Shown: positions 33,589-43,467 of the stretch, piece by piece
Layout: every line of letters starts with the position of its first letter
Numbering within the stretch: the stretch's first letter is position 1
Source: a virus
IMG/VR virus record: IMGVR_UViG_3300032006_002703
Coordinates: 43,411 to 107,410 of that record
Length of the DNA: 64,000 nucleotides
Direction: 5' to 3' (one strand)
Notes under the pieces: model-generated
Database searches by the model: none
Told to the model about the DNA's origin: nothing
The model's input: the letters and a program-made list of their open reading frames with translations, nothing else
Translations under genes and position numbers: made by a program

Positions 33589-34467
33589 ATGAGTACTGAC
33601 TCTGACGCAAGGGCTCAATTAGGAAACGTATTAAGCGTTCTTCCGCAGAAGCTTCATAAGATAGAATTCGATGCATCTTATGATTTCGCCTCAGAAATTC
33701 CCGTTTCTAAAAATATGCTTTCCCTTGATTCCCTTGGGGTCGCCTGGATTTCGGAAGATAATCCTAATGCAATTAACGATGGCAACCTTTATTTGTGGAA
33801 GAAAATTGGCGGGTCCTCTGTTGTTGGCGACGGGGGCGGAGCTGGTGGCGGAGGTGGATTAACCTTAAGCGGGGTCGGCGACGGCGTTGGTTCGGGAGTC
33901 GGGTATATTGATTCTCTATTTTTGGATATTGAAACCGATCCTAATGGACTGGAGCTTGTTAAGCCCCCAGGAAAAAATCCCACAGTTAAACTTTCAGATC
34001 AACTCGCCCAAGCCTCAAATGAGTTGGTTATTATGTGGACTATTCCTGAAGGTTTCAGGAAAGGCTTAGTTCCATTTCCCGACACTTTTAATGTTCCCGC
34101 GAATACGACGCCGACAGTATTTACTCAACTTATTGCAAGTGGCAATCCTACTCCCAGTTATGCAACTACAGTTTCTAATGTCACTTCTAGTGGTTTTGAG
34201 CTGGAATTGAGCGCTCAGGTTAATGAGCCTCATCAGTCGATGAATATATTAATTAAAACTAATGAGCCCGTGGAGATGGTGGGTATACCTGAGCTTCCAG
34301 TTGGTTGGGATTGGTTCGTTTTTGATACTGAGGCGGAGATTTTGGGCCTTTACCAGCTTAACCAATTAATTGTTAATAGTATTTATTACGCAAAGGACAC
34401 TAATCGTATGTATATTTTATCCTCAGAAACTAATGAATTAGTGTACTATCAAGGGAGCCCTGTATAA
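33589..34467 (+). CDS. Tail/fibre adaptor-like protein
   Basis: 292 residues. The N-terminal 75 residues (ARAQLGNVLSVLPQKLHKIE, then DYDFASEIPV-like segments) match the start of the preceding gene, followed by a Gly-rich hinge (GGGAGGGGGLTLSGVGDGVG). The C-terminal half is a different beta-rich domain ending in LIVNSIYYAKDTNRMYILSS, similar in style to the YFAEDETTW ends of the following proteins. I infer a short fibre or attachment segment. It starts 1 nt after the previous stop and is 2 nt from the next gene. Confidence 0.55.
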   Translation: MSTDSDARAQLGNVLSVLPQKLHKIEFDASYDFASEIPVSKNMLSLDSLGVAWISEDNPNAINDGNLYLWKKIGGSSVVGDGGGAGGGGGLTLSGVGDGVGSGVGYIDSLFLDIETDPNGLELVKPPGKNPTVKLSDQLAQASNELVIMWTIPEGFRKGLVPFPDTFNVPANTTPTVFTQLIASGNPTPSYATTVSNVTSSGFELELSAQVNEPHQSMNILIKTNEPVEMVGIPELPVGWDWFVFDTEAEILGLYQLNQLIVNSIYYAKDTNRMYILSSETNELVYYQGSPV

Positions 34468-34469
34468 AA

Positions 34470-37400
34470 ATGTCGTTAATTAATTTAGATGCCCTAGAGA
34501 TTGAGAACGCCGCTTCTATTGTGGGTAATGATCCGTCATCTCCCATTAATCCAGGTCAAGCAGGAAGAATTGCTTTTGCTAAGGATACTAACGTGTTATA
34601 TTTTGCAGAGGATGAAACTACATGGATAAAGTTTTTACCTCAAGAGGCGACCGTGGGTGGAGTAGGTTCTACTCCAACGGCGCCCGTCGGGAGCGATGTT
34701 GATGATGACGGGCTGGCTCAACTAGCTACTGGTACTGGGTTTTTAAATGGATATTACACTATGGATGCCGAGAGGAAGGAGATTGGTATTTATTATAGCG
34801 GCACTTTTGATAACCCTATAGATCCGAGAGTTTTTATTTTTGAGACGGAGGCATCTTATGAAAGTATTCTTCAGGAGAATATTTTAGGCCCTGCGGAAAC
34901 CTTAACTTATGCTGGCCAAGTATTTAGCGCTCCAGATTATTGTTGGGACCCTGAGTGGTTTGCGACTGCAGTAGATCAAATCCAGAACATTACCCTTGAC
35001 TCAATTACTGAAGGCGACGAGGTTTCTCTTTCCGTTAATGGTCAGACTACCACCATAACTACAAGCGGAGATGATGATTCAGATTTTGCGGTGCAATTGA
35101 AGGTTATTCTTCAAAACAATCATTCGAATTTTTCTTGGAGTGTTAATGGTTCAACCGTCTCCATATCCGCTCCAATTGGGTCTGTTATTCTTACTGAAGG
35201 CTCTTCCAGTGGGACTGGTTCCGTAACTTTCACTGAAATTCAAGCTGGCCATGCCGCAGCACCTATGCTAGAAGATAATAGCATGATAATGTTTAAGAAT
35301 TTCAAGGATCGTGCTGGCAAAAATACCGTGATTGCTCCGAAGTATCCATATAGCTACTATGCGAGCCACCCCCTTTATAGGGCTGAAAACTATGACATAT
35401 ATAATGATGGCTCTTTAATTGAATCTAGGATTACTGGATGGTCGGGAAGTTACGTGACTTCACGAGCTTTGGACAAGCAGAAATCATGGTTAAATCAGGG
35501 GAGAACTGGGGTGACTCCTAGAATCAAAAAAAATAAAATCACCGTAGGTGGTCAACTTTTTTATCATACTGGTATAGAGTTCGGGTGGACTGGCATGAGT
35601 GGCGACGCATTGGGGAATCGAGAGCATTGGAACTATTCGGCGAAGCAATACGGTCAGGTCGATGGCAACTTTAGGAGTACCGATAAATATGTACATGGGC
35701 GGCAATCGGGAATGAATATACCTAAAAAATCTAATCTTTTTTATACCACCGATAAAGGGGACGACGCTTTCGCGGCACTGGATTTTTCCAATACTAAAGT
35801 TAACCCCATTTACTATAATCATGTAGTCTTAGGTTTTGGGGGCGCAAGTCAAAGTTCAAAGATTCATGGTAAGCCAAGGAGAAGCTATGAGAATAGGCAC
35901 CACGCCATTATAGGCAATTCTCAAATGTTAGGTTTTGGCGGCAATGGCAATGATGGGCAAGGTGGGAATTCCGTGGTGGCCAGCTATGGACCTCAGGGGA
36001 TTTTGATTCATAACTATGGCTACAAGACTTCGTCTGATAAAAATTATGACTCACTTTGGCTTAGTCCAGCGGGGGGCTTTTTCTCTAATAGAGTAACTGG
36101 ATATAATACATATTATGAAGCGTATGGTCATAGTCAGGACGCGCCGTGGGGAGGAGGTATGGACGATCCTTTTGATTGGATGTGGAGTGATATGGCCTAT
36201 AACTCTTATTATACTGGGCTAGGTTATAGTGGTATAGGTAGGCGACACATTTTACCGTGGACGTTCAATACTGGCGCCGTGGACTTACCTGCAACCGAGG
36301 ATAGTGCGCATTGGCTTTCTAATGACTTTGCAGGCCCAACGGATTTGAGTGATCATTCACATAGAATGCAATTTAAGAATCATTATACAACTGGCTTGCT
36401 TCCATATTCATATGGCACCACTGCTCAAAATAGATCCCCAGACTACTATGGCAAGCTGGAGGAAAATGTTGATGTAACCATGCCTACCACAAATGAAGTG
36501 GTTACGTTTGAAAAATATCCTGTTATAAAAAATGGCTACTATTTTTGGAATGGCTCACAGGCTGGGGATTATAGGACGAACGACCCTGATAACGATGGGG
36601 GAGATTGGGGTAATCCCAATAACGGAACCACACAGGGTGGTTATTATTACTATATAAAGCAAAGATTACCAGGGCCAGGCGCTCCATCAACAAGTTCTCA
36701 GTATCCTTTTAATTATATAAATAAATCCAGACAGTGGCCATATAATATGTGCACCCTAAAGGATGGCGCCTTTAGTGTCCCTCCTAAAGAAACTATTCAG
36801 GGGATTAAGGATGGAAAATGGTCTTGGGGCCCTGAGGATGAAGTTACTTTTGAGTTTATTTATAAAGCTACCCCTATAAAGCCTAATTATGGAGATAACT
36901 ATTGGGAGTGGACGCAAAATAATTCTTCATATAATAGTGCAGGATTTAATAACACTTACAATTATGCCGCCGCCCAGCAAGAGGGAACGGATCATCCCAA
37001 CAGCTTTGAGAATATGGTCTTAAATGACATACATCCTGGCAACTACGCAAATGTTCAGGGTTCTTTTATAAATTTAGGCGGGCACCAATCTTACTATTGG
37101 TTAACTATTGGGGTTTGTGCTGGTAGATTAACGGTAGTAAATCAAAGGCCAGGGAAGCAGTCTAGAGCTGGTGAATATCCAGCAAGTCACCCGTTTTTAA
37201 TGGGAGAAACCTTGCTTGAGAATAATAAATGGTATCACTTTGCAGTAGTTAAGCATAAGGCTTCTGAAAAAAATAGACTAGAGCTTTACGTTAATGGAAA
37301 ACTTGACGGATGCGCCTCACTGGTCGCTGACGTTTCTCAGCATGGCTCTAATTATAATGGTGGAACTTATTATACTGATACAAGTGTTGTCCCGAATATA

Positions 37401-38345
37401 GAAAATTTGCCAGTTGACAATGTGTCTGTTCCTCATTTTGTTTCTCACCCCTCTGATCTCCCTGATGGTAAAGGTCATGGTAATTATTCTTGGATGGGAG
37501 AATATTGGGGTTATCCTGTAAAGGGAAATGCGAAATATAGTCCAGATGGAGCTGGCGGAAAAAATAACACAGATCCTATTCAGCCTGATGGGGCTGGTAC
37601 TGAATATTCCTATGGGTGGCTTAATGTAGATAAGGTTATAGCTGCCACCGCTGGAGAGTATCCTGTCGAAGAGGGTAGTAATATGAAGGTTTATTATCAT
37701 GGAGATTTGAGAGAAAAAACATCAGGCGGCTATGGAACTCAGTCGGCATACGATATGGATAATTTTGAAGAAACGGTTGGGAATAGCGCTGAGCATACTA
37801 TAATTAACTTTGGTTCCCCTTATTATCAAACGTCGAGTAATTGTAGATTTGGGCCTCTGCAGGTTGCGAATAAAGCTATTTACGATGGCGATTTCTCTAG
37901 CAGCTTCACTATTGATGATGATCTTGGGATTATAGATGGGCCAATCGCCCCTAAAATTAATGAGAGTCTGGTTTACGTTGATTGGAGTAACGCGCCTTCC
38001 ACTTCTTGGGATTATGAGGATTTGGCTTATTTCGATTTCAAATTCAGTGTGCAGGATAATTTCCAGATGCGTGATAATATAAAAATGGAAACCTATATTC
38101 GAATTGGAGACTTTGAATATGATTGGGTTATGCCCACTAATTGGGTTACTGCTAAAAAGATGGCAAGTTGGCATTGGGATACCTCTACATATGTTAGCGC
38201 TGAGAATTCTCAAATGCGCTCTGTGGACTTGTATTTAAGGATGGGATATTTTGGGGAAGAGGGTCCAAATAGAAATAAAAACCTGGATGACAAAAGAAAT
38301 AGTGTAAGAAATTATCTACTTAGTAAATATTTAAATATAACATAA
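34470..38345 (+). CDS. Very large tail/adhesin protein with LamG-like domain
   Basis: 1291 residues, the largest protein here. The N-terminus (INPGQAGRIAFAKDTNVLYF) is a small adaptor also seen in the next gene. The body is rich in Tyr, Trp, Asn, Gly and His, and a LamG-like lectin module lies near residues 780-1010 (DEVTFEFIYKATPIKP; NKWYHFAVVKHKASEKNRLE, then LYVNGKLDG). The C-terminal region (WSNAPSTSWDYEDLAYFDF and RNYLLSKYLNI) looks like a separate domain. Likely a receptor-binding or glycan-binding protein of the virion. No enzymatic motif was recognised. Confidence 0.65.
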   Translation: MSLINLDALEIENAASIVGNDPSSPINPGQAGRIAFAKDTNVLYFAEDETTWIKFLPQEATVGGVGSTPTAPVGSDVDDDGLAQLATGTGFLNGYYTMDAERKEIGIYYSGTFDNPIDPRVFIFETEASYESILQENILGPAETLTYAGQVFSAPDYCWDPEWFATAVDQIQNITLDSITEGDEVSLSVNGQTTTITTSGDDDSDFAVQLKVILQNNHSNFSWSVNGSTVSISAPIGSVILTEGSSSGTGSVTFTEIQAGHAAAPMLEDNSMIMFKNFKDRAGKNTVIAPKYPYSYYASHPLYRAENYDIYNDGSLIESRITGWSGSYVTSRALDKQKSWLNQGRTGVTPRIKKNKITVGGQLFYHTGIEFGWTGMSGDALGNREHWNYSAKQYGQVDGNFRSTDKYVHGRQSGMNIPKKSNLFYTTDKGDDAFAALDFSNTKVNPIYYNHVVLGFGGASQSSKIHGKPRRSYENRHHAIIGNSQMLGFGGNGNDGQGGNSVVASYGPQGILIHNYGYKTSSDKNYDSLWLSPAGGFFSNRVTGYNTYYEAYGHSQDAPWGGGMDDPFDWMWSDMAYNSYYTGLGYSGIGRRHILPWTFNTGAVDLPATEDSAHWLSNDFAGPTDLSDHSHRMQFKNHYTTGLLPYSYGTTAQNRSPDYYGKLEENVDVTMPTTNEVVTFEKYPVIKNGYYFWNGSQAGDYRTNDPDNDGGDWGNPNNGTTQGGYYYYIKQRLPGPGAPSTSSQYPFNYINKSRQWPYNMCTLKDGAFSVPPKETIQGIKDGKWSWGPEDEVTFEFIYKATPIKPNYGDNYWEWTQNNSSYNSAGFNNTYNYAAAQQEGTDHPNSFENMVLNDIHPGNYANVQGSFINLGGHQSYYWLTIGVCAGRLTVVNQRPGKQSRAGEYPASHPFLMGETLLENNKWYHFAVVKHKASEKNRLELYVNGKLDGCASLVADVSQHGSNYNGGTYYTDTSVVPNIENLPVDNVSVPHFVSHPSDLPDGKGHGNYSWMGEYWGYPVKGNAKYSPDGAGGKNNTDPIQPDGAGTEYSYGWLNVDKVIAATAGEYPVEEGSNMKVYYHGDLREKTSGGYGTQSAYDMDNFEETVGNSAEHTIINFGSPYYQTSSNCRFGPLQVANKAIYDGDFSSSFTIDDDLGIIDGPIAPKINESLVYVDWSNAPSTSWDYEDLAYFDFKFSVQDNFQMRDNIKMETYIRIGDFEYDWVMPTNWVTAKKMASWHWDTSTYVSAENSQMRSVDLYLRMGYFGEEGPNRNKNLDDKRNSVRNYLLSKYLNIT

Positions 38346-38346
38346 A

Positions 38347-40008
38347 ATGCCAGATTCAACACAATTAACTGCAAATGCTAATTATACAGAAGCTTATATT
38401 TTAAGCGCTAGTGCGTATCATGCACAAAATAATCCAACGGGAGTAAAGAACGGGGAAATATTTTTTGCAACGGATACTAAAAAAGTTTTCCTTGGCGTTG
38501 TAGACGCTCAAAGCAACCTCACATGGAGAGTATTAGAGTCTATTAATGCTGGTTCAACTTCAGACACAAATCCTATTAGTGCATCAGGCCCTGCTTGTTG
38601 GTATGACGCTAATAATAATTACTCTAATGATGGTGTTGCTCCTGGAATTAGGATGCGGTGCATAAGGGATATGTCTGGTAATGATTATCATATGGTTTCA
38701 AACCATGCCTCAAGTCAATTTACTTTATCTAAGGACGGCGGGGTTTATTATTTTGGCGACGGGGGGACTGCAGACCCCGATTCCACCTTAAGGTATAAGT
38801 GTGTTGATTCGGTTTTAAATTTAAGCGGTTTGAGAATAGGGGGTAATTTAGCCTTCAGCAATGGAGGCTGTAGCGGACTTGTTGTATTTAAACTTAAGTC
38901 TCCTTATGCTATGGGAACTGGCGATGATCAAAGCGGCCTACATGACGCTTATGCGCATTCTCTGCCATATGAGGAAATTGATACGGTTTATGCTAACGAA
39001 AGTGATCAAGAGCGCTTCTGGAGAAAAATGAATTGCAAGCCTGCTGATGTTACGAATCATTCTTTTTTCCCTTGGTATTCTGCGTATTTCTTTGGTAGAA
39101 ACTATGTCCACGGTACATCAATGAAGCATGGGGGCGGCTATTACTGGTATTCGGTTAGAAACCACACAGCGGGATATGTTCATCCCAGGGCAGGTATTTT
39201 TAATAATTGTCATCTAGGTTGGAATACTTTATTTTTTAGATCTGCAGGGGATGGCAAAGCTGCAGAAATTTTATTAAACGGACGAAATTTTATAGCCTTA
39301 TCGGCTCCCATGGCAGAGGGTTCGATTAAAGCGGATTATGATGGTGACTTTGGGCAGGCCCTTTGGGTCACAAACCCTCCTGGTGATAAAGATTTCCTGC
39401 GACCCATAAACACTAAATGGGAACTTCCTGACGCAGATGCGAATGGAGTGAAGACTACCCCGAAGAGTGAATATATCATGCATAATGGTTATGCATATGG
39501 CCATGCGTACGCGAAATATTGGAGATACCCCTACGTTGAACCTGGCTATGAATGGTATGCGGGGGATAATGTGGATGGCACAAACACGGCGGATACTGCT
39601 TATAGGAAGGGTAGCATGATGAGTTACGGCTACAATAATACGACTACGAGAAATGGGCTAGGTGAGTCGTTATTGGCCCCTGCGAATAGGCCTAATAGCA
39701 TATGGTATAATAGTATTATGTCGAATTACAATGGCAATATGCCTAATAAAGATACTATATCTACAAATGACGTTTCTGTTACCGTAGCTAATAACCAGCT
39801 TGATCTGACTGGCACTCAAACATCCTTATGGTCTGAGAATATAATGTGGAATAAGAGAATTTCTGATGATGACAGAGACGCAGTCCTCAAGGAGGTTCAT
39901 ACAAAATATCAAGCTAATGGGAGTGCTATGCCGCAATTGCCTGGAGGTAATACAAGTCCAGTTATGATGCCATCTAAAAATAGTCTGAGGGAAGGCCCCT
40001 GGGTGTGA
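38347..40008 (+). CDS. Tail/adhesin protein with concanavalin-like domain
   Basis: 553 residues. The adaptor-like N-terminus (NPTGVKNGEIFFATDTKKVF) matches that of the preceding gene (QAGRIAFAKDTNVLYF). The body starts with ACWYDANNNYSNDG and RCIRDMSGNDYHMVS, a pattern typical of concanavalin/LamG-like lectin domains in phage and bacterial surface proteins, and contains AAEILLNGRNFIALSAP. The last part (WSENIMWNKRISDDDRDAVL, then KEVHTKYQ) matches the usual end of such lectin domains. Probably binds a host polysaccharide. Confidence 0.6.
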   Translation: MPDSTQLTANANYTEAYILSASAYHAQNNPTGVKNGEIFFATDTKKVFLGVVDAQSNLTWRVLESINAGSTSDTNPISASGPACWYDANNNYSNDGVAPGIRMRCIRDMSGNDYHMVSNHASSQFTLSKDGGVYYFGDGGTADPDSTLRYKCVDSVLNLSGLRIGGNLAFSNGGCSGLVVFKLKSPYAMGTGDDQSGLHDAYAHSLPYEEIDTVYANESDQERFWRKMNCKPADVTNHSFFPWYSAYFFGRNYVHGTSMKHGGGYYWYSVRNHTAGYVHPRAGIFNNCHLGWNTLFFRSAGDGKAAEILLNGRNFIALSAPMAEGSIKADYDGDFGQALWVTNPPGDKDFLRPINTKWELPDADANGVKTTPKSEYIMHNGYAYGHAYAKYWRYPYVEPGYEWYAGDNVDGTNTADTAYRKGSMMSYGYNNTTTRNGLGESLLAPANRPNSIWYNSIMSNYNGNMPNKDTISTNDVSVTVANNQLDLTGTQTSLWSENIMWNKRISDDDRDAVLKEVHTKYQANGSAMPQLPGGNTSPVMMPSKNSLREGPWV

Positions 40009-40012
40009 TGTA

Positions 40013-40234
40013 ATGAAGGTGTTTTTATACGAAAGCCTTGAGGATGCAGATTCAGAGAATCAAATCTTCTCTTCGATATTCGGAAGTGTTTGGTCTCAAC
40101 CAATGGAAATTACCACTGGTGACGCTAATGGCAAATTTTGGCTACCTTACTTAGCGGAACTTCAGCTGTATCAAGCGACTGGAGTTGTCGCAGACATTCC
40201 GAAAAACGAGATTTATTTACCCGAAGATAATTGA
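40013..40234 (+). CDS. Small protein at the end of the rightward virion module
   Basis: 73 residues (MKVFLYESLEDADSENQIFS to EIYLPEDN). No family recognised. It starts 4 nt after the preceding stop and its 3' end overlaps the stop of the convergent fibre gene by 18 nt. Small proteins at this place in tail modules are sometimes fibre chaperones or assembly factors, but nothing in the sequence proves this. Confidence 0.45.
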   Translation: MKVFLYESLEDADSENQIFSSIFGSVWSQPMEITTGDANGKFWLPYLAELQLYQATGVVADIPKNEIYLPEDN

Positions 40235-40927
40235 GTAGGCTATCGCTTCTTGGTGAGTGACATAACCTTCGTGGTCATGATCTGGAGTACCAACGTTAGG
40301 ATCTATAGCATCTATTCTTGCGGACAATAATTGTCCAGTAGCATTAAGCTCTCCCGATAGGAGGGAAATATAATTTTGAAGGTTTTCCCCCGTTTTATTT
40401 AACTCTCCAGAGAGTAAAAGTATTCCGTTTTGAAGATTCTGACCCGTTTGGAATAGTTCTCCAGAGAGATTCTTGTGGAGGGCGTAGAGATTCTGACCCG
40501 TTTGGAATAGTTCTCCAGAGAGATTCTTGTGGAGGGCGTAGAGATTCTGACCCGTTTGGAATAGTTCTCCAGAGAGATTCTTGTGGAGAGCGTAGAGATT
40601 CTGACCCGTTTGGAATAGTTCTCCAGAGAGATTCTTGTGGAGAGCGTAGAGATTCTGACCCGTTTGGAATAGTTCTCCAGAGAGATTCTTATGAAGAACA
40701 TAAAGGTCTTTTCCTGTAACGAATAAATTTCCGCTTGACGCGAATCCAAATTCGCTTGGGCCTCCCCATCCCCATGCTTCCGCTCCAGATATATATTGGG
40801 TATAAACTCCATCTACTATTACGTTGTGTCCAGAGACCCATACAAGGGGGTCTAAAACGTTTTCTCCTATTACGAATTCCTCTGGGCCTGTTCGTTTTAG
40901 GTAGTGCTTTATTTGTCTGATTTCCAT
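40217..40927 (-). CDS. Fibre protein with 18-residue repeats
   Basis: 236 residues. An N-terminal domain (about 1-70, EEFVIGENVLDPLVWVSGHN) is followed by five copies of an 18-residue unit (NLYALHKNLSGELFQTGQ), then degenerate copies (LLSGELNKTGENLQN), and a C-terminal cap (GTPDHDHEGYVTHQEAIAYS). The repeat pattern and lack of a signal peptide fit a trimeric fibre shaft. SGEL-type repeats also dominate the upstream gene at 40949-43432, so both probably belong to one fibre. It overlaps a convergent gene at its 3' end. Confidence 0.65.
   Translation of the reverse strand: MEIRQIKHYLKRTGPEEFVIGENVLDPLVWVSGHNVIVDGVYTQYISGAEAWGWGGPSEFGFASSGNLFVTGKDLYVLHKNLSGELFQTGQNLYALHKNLSGELFQTGQNLYALHKNLSGELFQTGQNLYALHKNLSGELFQTGQNLYALHKNLSGELFQTGQNLQNGILLLSGELNKTGENLQNYISLLSGELNATGQLLSARIDAIDPNVGTPDHDHEGYVTHQEAIAYSIIFG
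40441..40710 (-). repeat. Five tandem 54-bp repeats within the fibre gene
   Basis: Units begin at 40441, 40495, 40549, 40603 and 40657 (gacccgtttgg). They are nearly identical except for the last, which diverges at its 3' half. The period is a multiple of three. Confidence 0.93.
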
Positions 40928-40948
40928 ATTGGGAGATCGAGTTTATGG

Positions 40949-43432
40949 TTAAAGGTTGAAAGCTTCGCTCCATACGGAGATTCCGTCTTCATTTGTAGCT
41001 TTTACTCTGCTGTAATATGTTGGGGCGGAGTCTGGCTTTTCTAATCCGAGGATAACTTTGCTAAAGCTCTCGTTGCTCTTTTCGCCAAGTGCTGCAAAGT
41101 CATCCCACTCCTCATAGTCATCCACTCCTTCTTCTGTTTCGCCCCAAACTATAATAATAGCGGCTGGTTTTGCTCCATATACTTTACCCTCCACTATATA
41201 TGAGATTGCTCCATTGTCTAGTAGTCCCGCATAACCTGCTGATATTTCTCTGACTATAGGAGTTTCGCTTATTAGCCACCCCTGCACTTCTGGGCTTTCT
41301 GTGGCAACTGGCGGTTCTGGAGCTAAGGGTGCTTGAGGGGCCCATGTTGTCCATCTTGTTTCTGGGAGAGGCTCGGGAGGATCAAACGCTCCGACTACCC
41401 TCTCTAGGTTTATTTCTGCGTTAGGATCTAGATACGTAATCGTATAGTCCACGTTGAAGTCGGATATTAAATGATCTCTCTTAATCATTATGTCGCTAGC
41501 ATTGGTGTTGTCTATAGAGACGCTGTGTCCATCGTATAGGTAAAAACTCTTGTAGTTTGTTTCGCTTGAATATATTTTAATAGGATAAATAGAATCATTT
41601 AAAATTGTTACGTTTTGTATATTATCTAGCCCGTGATCACTTAGTCTTTGTGCGCCATCTTGATTCCCTAGGAATGAGTCTAGCTTTAGTGCATATTGAG
41701 CCTCCGTGTCAAATGCATATTTTCTTTGCTTTGGGCGGTCATCTGGAGCGCTTTCGTCTAATATAAAAAACTGGCCCGCCTCTGGAGTATTGGGATTGTC
41801 TCTACCGTTTTTATACTGAGTGTTAAATAGGTCGTCAAGGATGTCTCTATCTACTCCGTATTGAGGTGGAGGATTATTTCCGTATACATCAGAGTCTGGA
41901 GCCTCCATTAGAATATGGTCCGCTTCTATTTTTTCTGTAAACGTGTCTGTTCTTTTTGTAAATTGAAGTCTTGATAAAGCGTTGTTTACTTCTGCTAATC
42001 CAGATATATTAACTAGCGCCTGATGGGTTTTTGCGTCAGATGTTATAAGTTTTCCACTGAGAATCGGTATGATTTTATCTAGATCTTGCCTTGCTAGGAG
42101 GGCCTCTCCTGAAATTGATCGAAGTAATCCATGCGCCGTTTCATCAGAATCCACGGTAACTCCAACCTCTATGTCTGCAAGTTCTCCTGAGATGCCTTTA
42201 AGCCATCTATTCGTTTCCGTCATTTGACCAGTAAGAGTACCTGAAACGCTTTCTAGTAGTCCATGGGTTTTTACGTCTGCGTCTGTTGAGACGTGGACCT
42301 CTATGTCCGCAAGTTCTCCTGAGATGCCTTTGAGCCATCTATTCGTTTCCGTCATTTGACCAGTGAGAGTACCTGAAACGCTTTCTAGTAGTCCATGGGT
42401 TTTTACGTCTGCGTCTGTTGAGACGTGGACCTCTATGTCCGCAAGTTCTCCAGAGATTCCAGATAATTGGATATTAGTTTGCTTTGCTTTGTTTAAAAGT
42501 TCCGTTTCAAGTTGCACGCTCCAAAGGGTTTGATCCTTGATGTCTGCAAGTTTTAAGTATTGGCTGGATGCTGTCTCTTTAAGCGTCTCTAACTTTGCAC
42601 TGGTCTCACTTTGTTCAAATAGGTTTCCCGTTAGAGTTCCTGAGATATTTTCCAATAGGCCATGGCTTTTAATATCCGCATCCGTAGAGACATGGACCTC
42701 TATATCAGAAAGTTCGCCAGATATACCAGAAAGCCACGTGTTGGATGATGTTATTTTATCGTTTATTTTTTGGGATTGATTATCTATGTCTTCCGAGACT
42801 GCAATAACGTCATCTAAACTATTGTTTATGGTAATGAGTCGAGAAATGGAATCTTTTTGTTCGAAGAGTGATCCTGTAAGTGTTCCAGAAACGCTTTCAA
42901 GTAATTCATGTGTTTTAGTGTCCGCATCTGTAGAAACATGAACTTCTATGTCTGCCAGTTCTCCAGAGATTCCTGAAAGCCACGTGTTGGATTTTACGTT
43001 TTCAGTTAAGGTGTTTGCCGCAATGGGAAGGCTTGTTTCCGCGAGAGATTTTATCCCTTGTAGTTCACTTAGGTTACCCGCTAGGAGTCCTACTTGCTGG
43101 TTGAGTTGAGGGCTAATAGTTTCTTCTAAGAGATTGTTGGTTTTATTCACCAACAGTAAACTTCCAGAGGTTGACCCAGATATACTGCTCAAATATGTGT
43201 GAGCAACGGTATCATGATCGAGTTTTGCTTCTACATGTATACCGCTTAATTGACCAGAGAAAACTCTTAGTATAGTATCTAACTTATCTTCATTAGTATC
43301 TGGGGTCCAGACGCCAGATTGACTATCCCATCTGTACTGTAACGAAGGCGATGCGGCATTGCCTTGAAACTTCGTGTATTCGTCGGAATATGTGGGATTT
43401 TTTTTATAATCAGGCTGGTCTTGGTTGGTCAT
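40949..43432 (-). CDS. Long fibre protein with repeated SGEL modules
   Basis: 827 residues. The N-terminal 550 residues carry degenerate repeats built on ISGELADIEVHVSTDAD, LLESVSGTLTG and WLSGISGELSD, ending in two nearly identical 44-residue units. A middle domain (about 560-690) includes KFDTEAQ-like and SIYPIKIYSSETNYKSFYLY segments. The C-terminus has a fibronectin-III-like module (VWGETEEG, TYYSRVKATNEDGISVWSEA). I infer a long tail fibre with a coiled or beta-helical shaft. Its class B promoter lies 18 nt before the ATG. The next gene downstream continues the fibre theme. Confidence 0.65.
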   Translation of the reverse strand: MTNQDQPDYKKNPTYSDEYTKFQGNAASPSLQYRWDSQSGVWTPDTNEDKLDTILRVFSGQLSGIHVEAKLDHDTVAHTYLSSISGSTSGSLLLVNKTNNLLEETISPQLNQQVGLLAGNLSELQGIKSLAETSLPIAANTLTENVKSNTWLSGISGELADIEVHVSTDADTKTHELLESVSGTLTGSLFEQKDSISRLITINNSLDDVIAVSEDIDNQSQKINDKITSSNTWLSGISGELSDIEVHVSTDADIKSHGLLENISGTLTGNLFEQSETSAKLETLKETASSQYLKLADIKDQTLWSVQLETELLNKAKQTNIQLSGISGELADIEVHVSTDADVKTHGLLESVSGTLTGQMTETNRWLKGISGELADIEVHVSTDADVKTHGLLESVSGTLTGQMTETNRWLKGISGELADIEVGVTVDSDETAHGLLRSISGEALLARQDLDKIIPILSGKLITSDAKTHQALVNISGLAEVNNALSRLQFTKRTDTFTEKIEADHILMEAPDSDVYGNNPPPQYGVDRDILDDLFNTQYKNGRDNPNTPEAGQFFILDESAPDDRPKQRKYAFDTEAQYALKLDSFLGNQDGAQRLSDHGLDNIQNVTILNDSIYPIKIYSSETNYKSFYLYDGHSVSIDNTNASDIMIKRDHLISDFNVDYTITYLDPNAEINLERVVGAFDPPEPLPETRWTTWAPQAPLAPEPPVATESPEVQGWLISETPIVREISAGYAGLLDNGAISYIVEGKVYGAKPAAIIIVWGETEEGVDDYEEWDDFAALGEKSNESFSKVILGLEKPDSAPTYYSRVKATNEDGISVWSEAFNL
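42171..42434 (-). repeat. Two tandem 132-bp repeats within the long fibre gene
   Basis: The segment beginning atgtctgcaagttctcc at 42171 recurs at 42303 and again starts at 42435, giving two almost identical 132-bp units (44 residues) before divergence. Confidence 0.9.
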
Positions 43433-43441
43433 ACCAAGATA

Positions 43442-43450
43442 TGTTTACAC
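43442..43450 (-). promoter_or_regulatory. Class B promoter motif before the long fibre gene
   Basis: GTGTAAACA on the minus strand, 18 nt from the ATG at 43432. Confidence 0.4.
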
Positions 43451-43467
43451 CTAAATGTTAGCCGTTT

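Noticed and set aside
37317-38213. Minus-strand frames within the 1291-residue virion gene
   Set aside because: Low-complexity Ile-rich translations opposite a long coherent gene; no start signals.
40441-40710. Second candidate repeat array
   Set aside because: 54-bp units are contiguous and code for an 18-residue fibre repeat; no spacers.
40399-40973. Additional minus-strand frames overlapping the 54-bp repeat gene
   Set aside because: Arg/Ser-rich translations in a second frame of the same repeats; the frame chosen gives the sensible SGEL fibre repeat and cap.
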